DNA of 64,000 nt, from contig CAKKNE010000004.1 of assembly GCA_918797485.1 (NCBI GenBank), positions 1,302,001-1,366,000 on the forward strand, written 5' to 3'. Under the pieces are notes generated by a model. It did not search any database and was not told the origin of the DNA. It was given only the letters and a program-made list of their open reading frames with translations. Each line of letters starts with the position of its first letter. The first letter of the stretch is position 1. Source of the stretch: Pelagomonas calceolata. Its lineage: Eukaryota; Sar; Pelagophyceae; Pelagomonadales; Pelagomonadaceae. The position numbers and the translations under genes are program-made. Shown here in pieces: positions 41,213 to 49,640 of the stretch.

Positions 41213-42238
41213 TCAGCGGCGCCGATGCACCACGAGCGACGCCACGAACAACGCGGCGAGCGCGTAGGCCGCGTAGGGCGCCGCGCGCGGCTTCGTCTCG
41301 GGGCTCCGGCGGCGCTTGCGGCGCTTCGGCCGCCGCGGCTTCTTCTCGGTACTAGTCCCGCCGGGCGCGAAGGGGAAGAGCCGCTCGGCCTCGCCGAGCA
41401 CCTGGAGCTTCCGCTCGTCGATGGGCTTGCGGTGCCAGAGCAGCTTCTTCGTTCCGTGAACCTTGAGCGTCCCGTCGTAGAGCTGGTAGAGCTGCGTGCC
41501 CATGGTCGTCTCGTGCAGGTCGTAACGCGACGCGTCCGCCGGCACGAGGCCCCGCTCGACTAGTAAAGCGCGCGTCGCAGCGTCGGCGAAGACCGCGTTG
41601 AACAGCGTCGTCTCCACTAAAAAATAATCATAAGCTTCGCCCAGCGCACATAAAGCAGCTAACGACGCGCCGTGGCGCTGCGCGTCGGCCCGCGGTGGCA
41701 CATAGTGCAGGTCGTCGGGCATCGACGGGTTGAACTCTATTACTACCACCTTCGCCGCGCGGCCGGACTCAAGGAAGTCGCGCCAGAGCCAGTAGTCGAC
41801 GCCGTCCACGTCGATCGACAGCAGGTCCACACTCCACGGGCAGCTGTGCTTGCCCAATATGGCAGGGAGCTTCCTCGCGTCGTCCTCGCACGAGACAAAG
41901 GCCTCCACACAAACATTGCCGAGCGGCTCGTGGAGCGCGCGTAGCTTTTCGCACTTCGACGCATCGGCCTCGATCAGAAAGCCGCGCCAGGTCGAGGCGT
42001 CCGGCACTAATAATGAATGGGTGTTCGAGAGGTGCACGCCGTCCCAGGCGCCGACGTCGACCACCGTGCGCGGGCCGTCGCCGAGGCAATCATAGATGGC
42101 CTGCAAAATGCCGTCCTCGCCGCCCTGCGACGTGTTATCTTTCGCGAAGCGGATGAGGCCGTCCTTGCGGCGCCGCGAGGGCAGCGGTGCCTTCTTGATC
42201 TCGGCGGTGGCGTTGCGTGTTTGTGGTGGGGGGCACAT
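41213..42238 (-). CDS. FkbM-family methyltransferase with C-terminal membrane anchor
   Basis: 341 residues. SQGGEDGILQAIYDCLG opens the fold; the SAM loop is TVVDVGAWDGVHLSNTHSLL (residues about 59-78), with FLIEADASKCEKL and DLLSIDVDGVDYWLWRDFL following, a pattern shared with plant and algal FkbM-like proteins. A Lys/Arg-rich segment (KKPRRPKRRKRRR) precedes a final hydrophobic helix (YAAYALAALFVASLVVHRRR), so the protein is probably tail-anchored with the catalytic part in the cytosol. The methyl acceptor is unknown. The CTAG motif lies 84 nt upstream in the same orientation. Confidence 0.82.
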   Translation of the reverse strand: MCPPPQTRNATAEIKKAPLPSRRRKDGLIRFAKDNTSQGGEDGILQAIYDCLGDGPRTVVDVGAWDGVHLSNTHSLLVPDASTWRGFLIEADASKCEKLRALHEPLGNVCVEAFVSCEDDARKLPAILGKHSCPWSVDLLSIDVDGVDYWLWRDFLESGRAAKVVVIEFNPSMPDDLHYVPPRADAQRHGASLAALCALGEAYDYFLVETTLFNAVFADAATRALLVERGLVPADASRYDLHETTMGTQLYQLYDGTLKVHGTKKLLWHRKPIDERKLQVLGEAERLFPFAPGGTSTEKKPRRPKRRKRRRSPETKPRAAPYAAYALAALFVASLVVHRRR

Positions 42239-42581
42239 CGGTCGGTCGTGCTCGGAGATGAATTTTCCTTGCTAAAACCGATGTATGGTGGAGCAAAAGC
42301 AATCGCAAAAGCAGAGAGCAAGAGCTAGCGAGCTGTAAGACACTAGCAAGCACACAACCGTCCTTTGAGGTGTGCCTGCGCCCTCAGACACCTCTTCCAC
42401 AGTGGGCCGCAGGCGTGGCAAACGCAAGAACTCGCATCTAACCCCGCACGAGCTTCTTCTGAATCCCAGCGCTTCTCCCTTTTTTCTGCCTGACACGGGC
42501 TGCCTACGGCTGCCCGCGGTGCTCGTTAGACATCGCCGTGCACAGCTGTGAACGCTCAACGCGCTGCAGGCGACGCTGACA
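42239..42581. other. Divergent intergenic region with CTAG motif
   Basis: Between the FkbM and ankyrin genes; holds the minus-oriented motif and a GGCTGCCTACGGCTGCCC pair near 42498-42515, about 70 nt before the next start codon. Confidence 0.55.
42323..42346 (-). promoter_or_regulatory. CTAG-flanked upstream motif, copy 7
   Basis: AGCTAGCGAGCTGTAAGACA then CTAG; 84 nt upstream of the FkbM gene, same orientation. Confidence 0.65.
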
Positions 42582-44582
42582 ATGGTGCGCTCGTCCCTCG
42601 GCCGGTCGGTCCTCCTCGACAGCGGCGGCCTCGCGGAGGAGTACCCCTTCTGCGCGATATCGGTCCCGGATTTCCTGGAAATGACGGAGTGGCAGCCGCA
42701 CCAGGACCTCAAGGCGAGCGGGAAGGTAAAAGAGATGGGCGACAAGGCGGAGGTCCTGTTCTGCTCCCATCAATGGTGCAGCTTCACGCACCCCGTCGCG
42801 CGCGGCGCCCGAAACTCATACGCCTCGCGTCACCAGTCGCTTGCCACACAGGACCCGAACGGCGACCAGCTCCGCGCGCTCCAGACGCAGATCCGGAACC
42901 TGATGAGGGGCAAGACGAAGACCAAGTCAAACTTCATGCTCGACGCCGTGTACTCGTACCCGATGCTCACCACCGGCAAGGAGTGGAAGGAGCGCCTGCC
43001 GAACATGTACATCTGGCTCGACTACTTGTCCATACCCCAGCCGGGCGCCGGCGCCGGCACGGAGAGCTCGGACCACCGCCAAGGCCAGGGGGACCTCGTC
43101 GCGCAGCTCACGGCGGCGGTCAATAGCATCCCGTCCTACATCGCGCGGTCGAGCATGATGTGGATTGTCGTGCCTCCAGTCAACCACGCGTCGCTCGATG
43201 GCGCTATCTGCGACTTTACGTCCTGGAGACGGCGCGGTTGGTGCCGTATGGAGTTCGCCGCGTCGAAGCTGTGCGCTGGAGATGATATGCCATTGATGAT
43301 CGTGAACTCGCCGACGGCGCCGCCGGAGTATTTCAACCCGTGCGACATTTTCAAGCTCTGCGCCGCGCGAGGCGATTTTACGGTAGACAGCGATCGGGAC
43401 GCGGTCAACGAGACACTCACAAAAATGCTGAAGGCCAAGGTCGAAGCGTACGGCAAGGAGGACATCACGGTGGCGCGGCTGCTGCAGGTCTTCTCGCCGC
43501 TCTTCGTGCCGCGCGAGGCCTACTACGGCAGCTCCAGTGGGTTGGATCACCTCAAATCGTTTCTCAAGTGGCGGAGCGACGACGAGGAGGCCGCGTGGGA
43601 GGCCGAGACGGGCTGGAACCTCCTGACGCTCGCCTGCGCGATGGACGACGGAGACGCTGTTGATGCGCTGCTCGCCCAGGACGCCGCGACGGTCAAACGC
43701 CTGGTCGAGGCCAAGGGCACGGACATGGTGGTCAAGGGGAATAGCAAGAAGGGAACGCGGCTCCGGCGCGAGCCGCTGGGCCAGAAGCTGCTGCAGTACG
43801 CGGTCAACATGACGCCCCTTGTCGCCGCCATGACGTTTGCGTCGCGGGCGGTGTGCGAGAAGCTGCTGGACGCGGGGGCGCCGGTCGAGCGCGACGGGCT
43901 AGCGCTCCTCGGCGATCGGCCTTGTACGTTCAAGGGCGCCGTGACCGCGGGCAAACACGAGAACGTCGACCTATTCCTCGAACGCTATCCGCAATACGCG
44001 AACGCCAAGCATCCGGACTCAGAAGCGTGCCCGCTTCATTTTGCGGCGTTGTCGTCGCAGTGCCGCGGGCAGAAGAAGGTAGTAGAGGCTCTGCTCAAAC
44101 ACGGCGCCGCGGAGTCGCTTGTCAGTCGTAATGGCATCTGGTACGGCTCGGTGCTCGCCACGTCGTGTAATACCTACGATCAGGACCATGACGCGGTCCG
44201 TCTGCTCATGAAGGCTGGCGCGGACCCCGCAAAGCCGGAGGTGCTGCACTCGCAAGCCAAGTTTCTCCGACGCCTCTCGGGCGTCTTCGGCTTCCTAGGC
44301 GTCCTCGAGATGGCTGCCTTCAACCGAATGCTGACGGCGCTTCCCCAGCGCTGGAAGCAGACACCGACGCACATTGCGGCGGCGCGCGGAGACGTCGCAC
44401 TTGTGAAAGTCCTCGCCGAGCACGAGAAGTTTCCGGTTGCCGCGAAGTCGACCGACACCAAGGGCCGAACGCCCGTCGCCGTCGTGGACGACGAGGCGCC
44501 CAAGGCCGCGATCGCGGACATCGTCGGGCCGGTCGCGGTCGCGACGCCCGTCCCGGGCAACAAGGTCGCCCCGGAGCAATGA
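42582..44582 (+). CDS. Ankyrin-repeat protein with SHQW-type N-terminal domain
   Basis: Probably two exons, 42582-42794 and 42852-44582 (647 residues); the 57-nt gap has no stop, so an unspliced 666-residue product is also possible. The N-terminal 300 residues contain EVLFCSHQWCSFTHP, DPNGDQLRALQTQIRNL, MYIWLDYLSIPQP, SIPSYIARSSMMWIVVPP and SWRRRGWCRMEFAASKL, a conserved domain I know from many algal and protist proteins but cannot assign a reaction. Ankyrin-like repeats fill the C-terminal half (LLTLACAMDDGDAVDALLAQ, CPLHFAALSSQCRGQKKVVE, TPTHIAAARGDVALVKVLAE). Likely a cytosolic signalling adaptor. Confidence 0.78.
   Translation: MVRSSLGRSVLLDSGGLAEEYPFCAISVPDFLEMTEWQPHQDLKASGKVKEMGDKAEVLFCSHQWCSFTHPVARGARNSYASRHQSLATQDPNGDQLRALQTQIRNLMRGKTKTKSNFMLDAVYSYPMLTTGKEWKERLPNMYIWLDYLSIPQPGAGAGTESSDHRQGQGDLVAQLTAAVNSIPSYIARSSMMWIVVPPVNHASLDGAICDFTSWRRRGWCRMEFAASKLCAGDDMPLMIVNSPTAPPEYFNPCDIFKLCAARGDFTVDSDRDAVNETLTKMLKAKVEAYGKEDITVARLLQVFSPLFVPREAYYGSSSGLDHLKSFLKWRSDDEEAAWEAETGWNLLTLACAMDDGDAVDALLAQDAATVKRLVEAKGTDMVVKGNSKKGTRLRREPLGQKLLQYAVNMTPLVAAMTFASRAVCEKLLDAGAPVERDGLALLGDRPCTFKGAVTAGKHENVDLFLERYPQYANAKHPDSEACPLHFAALSSQCRGQKKVVEALLKHGAAESLVSRNGIWYGSVLATSCNTYDQDHDAVRLLMKAGADPAKPEVLHSQAKFLRRLSGVFGFLGVLEMAAFNRMLTALPQRWKQTPTHIAAARGDVALVKVLAEHEKFPVAAKSTDTKGRTPVAVVDDEAPKAAIADIVGPVAVATPVPGNKVAPEQ
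42795..42851 (+). mobile_element. Possible shrunken introner (in-frame 57-nt intron)
   Basis: GT..AG, phase 0, exactly 19 codons, ending GCTTGCCACACAG like the introners. Removal joins SFTHP to DPNGDQLRALQ, which reads as one conserved segment. Target copies are no longer recognisable. Because it is a multiple of three without stops, retention would also be tolerated. Confidence 0.5.
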
Positions 44583-44657
44583 CATTGCGAATTTCAGTGC
44601 TCCGTTCCCACCCTGCTTAATCACACTGCTACACCATTACACACCACACGATGATCG

Positions 44658-45284
44658 CTAGCCCGCCGCGCGCCGCCGCGCCGCGCCCAGCTCCGCGACG
44701 CGCCGCCGCTCGTCCGCCTGAGCGGGAGACACCGCGCCCAGCAGCCGGCACGGCGCGCCCGCCACGATGGAGAAGGGCGCCAGGACACTATGATCCGGCA
44801 CGACCGCGCCCGCCGCGACCACACAATAATCCTTGAGCACCGCTTGGGACCCAATGACCGCGCCCTTCCCAACAACGCACCCGACGCCTATTGTAGCGTC
44901 ATGTATGACCGCGTCCGCCTGGAGCAACGCGTGCGAGCCGACGCTCGCGCCGCCGTGTACCAAGACTCGCGGACCGACGTCCACGTACCTCCCAATACCC
45001 ACGGGCCCCGCGTCGCCCCTAATCTCCGCCGCGCCTCTTACCACAGCATCGCCGGCGACGCGCACGCGCTCGGCGCCCTGGACCTTTGCCGTCTTTGCGA
45101 CGAGCGTCGACCGCGCGGCCGTCCAATTGTCGGACGCGTAGTCGTCATCTTCTTCGTCGCAGATGCAGACGCTGGCGATGGCTTCGAGCGGCGTGCGCGG
45201 CGTCCACTGTGCGGCCGCGTCGACGGCGGCGCTCATCTCAGCCTCAGCGCTCGGCAGCGCTGCTGTCCAGCACTCGTGCTGCAC
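44658..45284 (-). CDS. Left-handed beta-helix (hexapeptide repeat) protein, dynactin p25/p27-like
   Basis: 208 residues. Ten or so hexapeptide turns of the [LIV]-G-x4 type run from about 75 to 180 (AEIRGDAGPVGIGRYVDVGP, VSVGSHALLQADAVIHDA-like turns, ATIGVGCVVGKGAVIGSQAV, LKDYCVVAAGAVVPDHSVLA). The order ending VLKDYCVVA...PFSIVAGAPCRLLG resembles dynactin subunit 5 (p25), and EIRGDAGPVGIG resembles subunit 6; gamma-carbonic-anhydrase relatives are the main alternative, but I see no three-His zinc site. In dynactin these subunits cap the pointed end and help bind cargo. The start may be the Met at 45236. Divergent from the coiled-coil gene. Confidence 0.6.
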   Translation of the reverse strand: MQHECWTAALPSAEAEMSAAVDAAAQWTPRTPLEAIASVCICDEEDDDYASDNWTAARSTLVAKTAKVQGAERVRVAGDAVVRGAAEIRGDAGPVGIGRYVDVGPRVLVHGGASVGSHALLQADAVIHDATIGVGCVVGKGAVIGSQAVLKDYCVVAAGAVVPDHSVLAPFSIVAGAPCRLLGAVSPAQADERRRVAELGAARRRAAG

Positions 45285-45359
45285 TCGGCTGCTTGCGGCA
45301 CTGTTTTTTTGCAGCTATCTGAGCAATATGGCGGGGCGCGGCTGGAGCCGGCGCCTAAT

Positions 45360-45401
45360 AAGGTATCGGTATAGTACCTTATACCTCGGTATGGTACCTC
45401 G
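45360..45401. promoter_or_regulatory. GGTA/TACC palindrome cluster in a divergent promoter
   Basis: Within 42 nt four GGTA and three TACC tetramers alternate, including the near-palindromes GGTATAGTACC and GGTATGGTACC. It lies between two divergent genes (starts at 45284 and 45534). A factor-binding array is a reasonable guess; nothing else supports it. Confidence 0.45.
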
Positions 45402-45533
45402 CAGCGCCCCAGGCCTGGGCCGAGAGCCGAGAGCCGAGGCAGCCGCACGGCCGTCGCTCGTCGGGCAGCACAGCACGCCTGTCTGGGCAGCCCCTGAGCC
45501 GGGCTAGCCCGCTCGCGCCGTCGGGCAGCCAGG

Positions 45534-47579
45534 ATGGCCGCCGCACCCCCCGAGCAGCCTGGAGACGCCAAGCCGCAGGAGAGCGGCCCGCCGCCGCCGC
45601 CGGACATGGAGGAGCTTGTCGAGGACATCGAGTACGAGGCGCGCGTCGATAGAGACGTGTCCGGTGTTGTGGATGTCGTGCGCGACGCGCTCGAGGACCA
45701 CGGCAAAAACATCTTGGACGTGGCTGGTGCTTGTGCGGACAAAGCCGACGACGACGTCACCGCACTACAAGATGAGGATGGTGTTGTAGACCCCGAGGCC
45801 GTGGCGTCGAAGTGTAGAAAAGTACGATTACAATTGGGATATGACCTAGAGAAGGCCTGGCGCAAAGCTGTTAATGACTCCTGCGATTCTACAAGAGAGT
45901 TGGTCGATAACGCCTTGGAAGCGCACGCGACGAAGACCCATCGTAGATTAAGATGGCTCAAGGGCCGGTTCCTCGAGAGTCTCACGACCCAGAGGGGCGC
46001 CTCCAAGGCTAATGAGAGGAACCTGAGGACCCAGTATGCTGGTGAACAGAAACAAGCATTAACAAAACAAAGGGAATTACATCGGGCGGCCATCGCCGAA
46101 GTTCTAGATCGCATCAAGAAGCAAGAGCAAGAGTCCAAAGCTAGATACGATGCTCTCGAGAGAAGGTGCGCCTTGGCCGAAGGTAGGCTAGAACGATCTG
46201 GCATAGAATGCGAGAATCTGAAGAGTGAACTCTCGTTATACAAGATCGAGGACGACGAGAGCGATATCGATCCGATCGACCGGATATTTATCAACGGTGA
46301 GATGAACCTGAGGTCCACGGGAGTCGAGCGCTTGCAAGCCCTCGAGAAAGGTGATCTCTGCACGCAAGGCGAGAGTACGGGAGTAGGCCTGTCGCCGGAA
46401 AACTTCCGGAAAATCAAGGCTGAGTTAAGAAGGTTAAAAGGTACCATAAAGATGCTCGAGATATCACTGAAAGACACGCAACAGACTCTACAAAAAAGAG
46501 ACTGGATGATCACGGACCAGAAGAATTCGCTCGTCAAAGAAAAACAGCGCTGCGACAAGTTGCTCGACAAAAAGCAAAAACACGAGCGCGAGATCCGGAA
46601 CCTCCTGAAACGCATCGATGCGACGAACAAGGCGCTGGAGAAGGAGAAATCGGTAAGGAAGAAGCTCCAGACCGAGCTCGAGAAGCGGCCGTCTCCGGAA
46701 CCGGAGCGAAGCTCGCGGAGCTCCCGACCGTCGCAAATTCAAAGGAGAAGGTCCTCGCGCGAGTCGACCGCCGAGCTGTCCCTGCCCGCGTCGCCGCCGC
46801 CGTCGCGCGAGCCGCTGCGGCGGGCCGAGTCGGCCGCGCGCATGTCCGAGCCTCCTTCACCACAGCGACGCCCGGCGTCGCGCGACCGGCCCGCGTCGCG
46901 GGCGCGGACGCCCGCCGCGGAGTCCGAGGGGAGTCCCTACTTCCCCGACGCCGACCATGATCCTTTACTAAGAGTGTCGCGGCCGCCGTCCTACGACGAC
47001 TATGTAGATGAGGAGCCGCGTGTGATTATTCAGAGAGACGTCCGGGTGGAGGAAGCGTTGAAGAAGCAGGCCAAGGAGTACAAGGCCAAGTGTCGACGGG
47101 AGCGCGACGAGGCCGTCGCGATCATCACTGCGAGGGCCGACGGCGAGACGCGGAGGGCCAAGGTCGCTCACGAGAAGTGTCAGGGTTTAGAAAGGGACGT
47201 CTCCCGTAGCTTGGAGAGGATAGCGAGGTTGGAACTCGTCGTCAGCGAGAAGACGGCTTTAGTAGGTGAGCTCACTAGATTAGCTCGAGAACAACGCGCA
47301 CGGGCCGAGGCCGCGGAAAAACAACAAAAATTACATGTGACGTCCATCGGCGACGACATTTCGCGCTACCAGACGGGCCCGACGAAGCGGACGACGCCTT
47401 TGTTGGAGCCCGTGACGGGCCGCGTCGGCCACGTCGGCGCGCCCCTGCGCCAGCCGCCGCCGAACGCCGACCACGTACCGGGGCCGCCCCTCAAACAACG
47501 ATTGAGGGCCCAACTGCGGTTCCAAGTGAATAGGAGACGGATTATCGAAGAGGCGAAGCTCATGGCCGGGGCGGAGTAA
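45534..47579 (+). CDS. Long coiled-coil protein of unknown function
   Basis: 681 residues. An acidic N-terminus (MEELVEDIEYEARVDRDVSG) is followed by extended heptad-rich helices at about 160-260 (EQKQALTKQRELHRAAIAEV), 300-395 (LRRLKGTIKMLEISLKDTQQ) and 500-610, separated by a Ser/Arg/Pro-rich linker at 395-480 (RPSPEPERSSRSSRPSQIQR). The C-terminal 70 residues are basic and proline-rich. It looks like a cytoskeletal or centrosomal structural protein; no specific family recognised. The start codon follows a GTCGGGCAGCC box directly. Confidence 0.8.
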   Translation: MAAAPPEQPGDAKPQESGPPPPPDMEELVEDIEYEARVDRDVSGVVDVVRDALEDHGKNILDVAGACADKADDDVTALQDEDGVVDPEAVASKCRKVRLQLGYDLEKAWRKAVNDSCDSTRELVDNALEAHATKTHRRLRWLKGRFLESLTTQRGASKANERNLRTQYAGEQKQALTKQRELHRAAIAEVLDRIKKQEQESKARYDALERRCALAEGRLERSGIECENLKSELSLYKIEDDESDIDPIDRIFINGEMNLRSTGVERLQALEKGDLCTQGESTGVGLSPENFRKIKAELRRLKGTIKMLEISLKDTQQTLQKRDWMITDQKNSLVKEKQRCDKLLDKKQKHEREIRNLLKRIDATNKALEKEKSVRKKLQTELEKRPSPEPERSSRSSRPSQIQRRRSSRESTAELSLPASPPPSREPLRRAESAARMSEPPSPQRRPASRDRPASRARTPAAESEGSPYFPDADHDPLLRVSRPPSYDDYVDEEPRVIIQRDVRVEEALKKQAKEYKAKCRRERDEAVAIITARADGETRRAKVAHEKCQGLERDVSRSLERIARLELVVSEKTALVGELTRLAREQRARAEAAEKQQKLHVTSIGDDISRYQTGPTKRTTPLLEPVTGRVGHVGAPLRQPPPNADHVPGPPLKQRLRAQLRFQVNRRRIIEEAKLMAGAE

Positions 47580-47616
47580 CTGGTGTTTCTTGGCTTCTTC
47601 TCTACTATTCCCTTCC

Positions 47617-47662
47617 TGTTGCGGTGCTAGGACTAGTGGCGACGCCCCTGGGGAGGACACCG
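47617..47662 (+). repeat. Recurrent intergenic element 2, copy 2
   Basis: TGTTGCGGTGCTAGGACTAG then TGGCGACGCCCCTGGGG and AGGACACCG; begins 37 nt after the coiled-coil stop codon. Confidence 0.6.
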
Positions 47663-47784
47663 CGGCCTTGTTTTCGCGCGCGCCTTTGAGCATAGGTCTC
47701 GATAGATACCCAAAGGCAAAGCGTCGCACCGTACCCATCCTAGAGCGAGTCCCAGGGCTCCCGCGCTTGGGAAATCCCGCGTGG

Positions 47785-47808
47785 GCTAGCGGCCTGTAAG
47801 ACACTAGC
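47785..47808 (-). promoter_or_regulatory. CTAG-flanked upstream motif, copy 8 (orientation exception)
   Basis: GCTAGCGGCCTGTAAGACAC then TAGC. The only full copy without a gene starting in its own direction; the nearest start is the plus-strand gene at 48020. An undetected short or non-coding minus-strand transcript would explain it. Confidence 0.5.
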
Positions 47809-48019
47809 AAGCACGATCACCTGCCAAACCTTCACAGGTTTGCGCTACCAACGCGTCGTTTCACCTAGCTCGGACCGTTGGGACCAAGCCCGATATTGCG
47901 CTAACTGAATTAGCCGCAAACTCAGGCGCCAAAAGTCGCGCGCCGCCAAAATCATTGAGATATAGCCCAGAGGTCCTACACGTTGAGGATACGTCGACGC
48001 GGCGCGGTGCGCACAAAAA

Positions 48020-49333
48020 ATGGCAGACCCATTCGCTGACGCGGCGGACTACTTCGGCGACGACGCCGCGCCGACGCCGCCGCGGCCGGCCCTCTTCCCC
48101 GCGCCCAGCGCGGAGGAGGTCGCCGAGGCCAAGGCGCGCAAGGAGGCGGCCGCCGCGACGCCCGAGTCCTCTCCGCCGCCGCCGCCGGCGCGCAAGCGCC
48201 CGAAGCAGCGCGGCCTGCGCGTCGGCGCGTGGTCGGACGAGGAGGTCGCCTACGCCGAGCGCGTGTCGGACTTGTATCGGCAGGGCAAGCTCCCGAACTG
48301 CCCGGATGGGACAACATTAAGGAGCCTCCTCGCCACGCTGCTCAACTGTCAGCCGATGCGAATCAGTAAGAAGCTGTGTGGAAATCAACCAGTGAGTTAG
48401 GTTATCCCGAGAAATATTGCGTGGACCTTCGTGAGCCTCCACGCCATCGAGCCGACGTGGCCACGGGGACGTGGAATCTCCACGCCATCGAGCAGATGCA
48501 GTTACGGAGACGACGTCGCGTCGATGGCGTGGGGCGCCCGAAATTTGATTTCCACACAGGTAAGAAGTACTCGGGCGAGGCCTGGGCGCACCGCGGGAAG
48601 CGGCCCTACCGCCACGTGGGTCCGCCTGATGCGGCGACGGTCGACGGCCTGTTCCGCGTCGAGAACGCCTTCCACCGCGCGCTCCGGCCGGGCGCGACGC
48701 TCCACACGTCGCTCCTCGGCACGTCGGGACTTGTGTGGAAATCAACGCCATCGAGCCGACGTCGCGTGACTCGCGTACATCGAGTAGACGAAACTTGAGT
48801 TCCCATAGGTCGGGCCTAGCCACGCCCGCTGGCGCGGCGACGCGCGTGCGCGACGGCCTGCCCGCGACGGAGAGCCGGCTCTCCGTGATCGAGGCGCCGT
48901 CGCCCAAGAAGCCGCGCGGCGACGCCTACTGGGGCTCGCCCGAGTCCGCGCCCGTACCGGCCCCGCTCTTCGCGGAGCCGCCCACGCCGCCGCCGCCGCC
49001 GCCGGCCCCGCTCTGGGCGCCCTTCGAGCCGCAGCCGCTCCAACCGCCGCCGCCGGCGACGCCGCCGCCGCACGTCGCGGCCGCGGCCCAGCGCCTCATT
49101 GACTCCTTGCACGCGGCGCTCGCTGGCCCCTGTGTGGAAATCAAATTGAGGGCGCCCCACGCGATGTTGTCCCCGTGACCGCGTCGGCTCGATGGCGGAA
49201 CCTAACTCACTGGTTGATATCCACACAGGCGGGCCCGAGCCCGCCTTCTTTGGAAGACCTCCGCCTCCGCGCGCCGGCCCTCTACGCGCAGGCCGTGGCC
49301 GCGGCCGCGGCGGGCGCGAGCGCGCCGTTCTGA
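48020..49333 (+). CDS. Paralogue A of an uncharacterised family (WSDEE...NCQPMRISKKYSG)
   Basis: Four exons, 48020-48365, 48560-48722, 48809-49121, 49229-49333; 308 residues; every exon boundary checked for phase. A disordered acidic/proline lead is followed by RGLRVGAWSDEEVAYAERVS, GKLPNCPDGTTLRSLLATLL and NCQPMRISKKYSGEAWAHRG (residues about 70-130), then FHRALRPGATLHTSLLGTSG, a proline-rich linker and a C-terminal helix (RLIDSLHAALAGP, LEDLRLRAPALYAQAVAA). The W-x-x-E-E segment and the NCxPMRISKK block resemble uncharacterised proteins of other stramenopiles; a helix-turn-helix-like DNA-binding role is a guess. Head of a three-gene cluster with B and C on the opposite strand. Confidence 0.85.
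48366..48559 (+). mobile_element. Introner A1
   Basis: 194 nt, phase 1, GT..AG. Ends CTGTGTGGAAATCAACC / AAATTTGATTTCCACACAG; perfect target duplication GTAAGAAG (48366-48373, 48560-48567). Splicing restores MRISKKYSG. Confidence 0.96.
48723..48808 (+). mobile_element. Introner A2 (worn)
   Basis: 86 nt, phase 2, GT..AG. Left end TTGTGTGGAAATCAAC, right end TTGAGTTCCCATAG; target copies GTCGGGAC / GTCGGGCC (7 of 8). Splicing gives LLGTSGLATPAG. Confidence 0.88.
49122..49228 (+). mobile_element. Introner A3, inserted in inverted orientation
   Basis: 107 nt, phase 0, GC..AG. Ends CTGTGTGGAAATCAAATT / CTGGTTGATATCCACACAG; target copies GCTGGCCC / GCGGGCCC (7 of 8). Its inside runs opposite to A1: it starts with the complement of A1's right arm and ends with the complement of A1's CCAGTGAGTTAGG. 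Splicing gives HAALAGPSPPSLEDL. Confidence 0.9.
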
Positions 49334-49640
49334 GGACGGTGCGCGGACGACCTTGCCTCTCGGTCGTAAAACACGGTGCCCCACGAGCTCGCCACTCGCT
49401 CGCGAAACACGGCACAAGCACCCCGTGCGCGTCCGGCGTCCGCCTTCGACTCGCGGAGCTCGACTCACCTTGCGATGCCCGCGCAGACAACCCCCTCGAC
49501 GAGCCCGCCTCTCGCTCGGAAAACACGGCGCATTCCGCCCCCCTGGACATAGTATGACTAAATAATAGCAACCATCTTAATCCGGAGGACGGCGGGGAGA
49601 TGGGTCACTCGCGGCCCGCTCCTCGGCGGCGGCGAGTTTT
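49334..49640. repeat. Tail-to-tail spacer with three 25-nt repeats
   Basis: Between the 3' ends of paralogues A and B. Copies of (G)CCTCTCGCTCG-(T/C/A)-AAACACGG start at 49356, 49391 and 49507. The first two are 35 nt apart. No coding sequence; a 3'-UTR or processing signal is possible. Confidence 0.6.

Larger units (their letters stand above)
47580..48019. other. Intergenic region with both recurrent motifs
   Basis: 440 nt. Element 2 lies just after the coiled-coil stop and a CTAG motif copy lies at 47785-47808 in minus orientation with no minus-strand gene found downstream of it. Confidence 0.55.
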
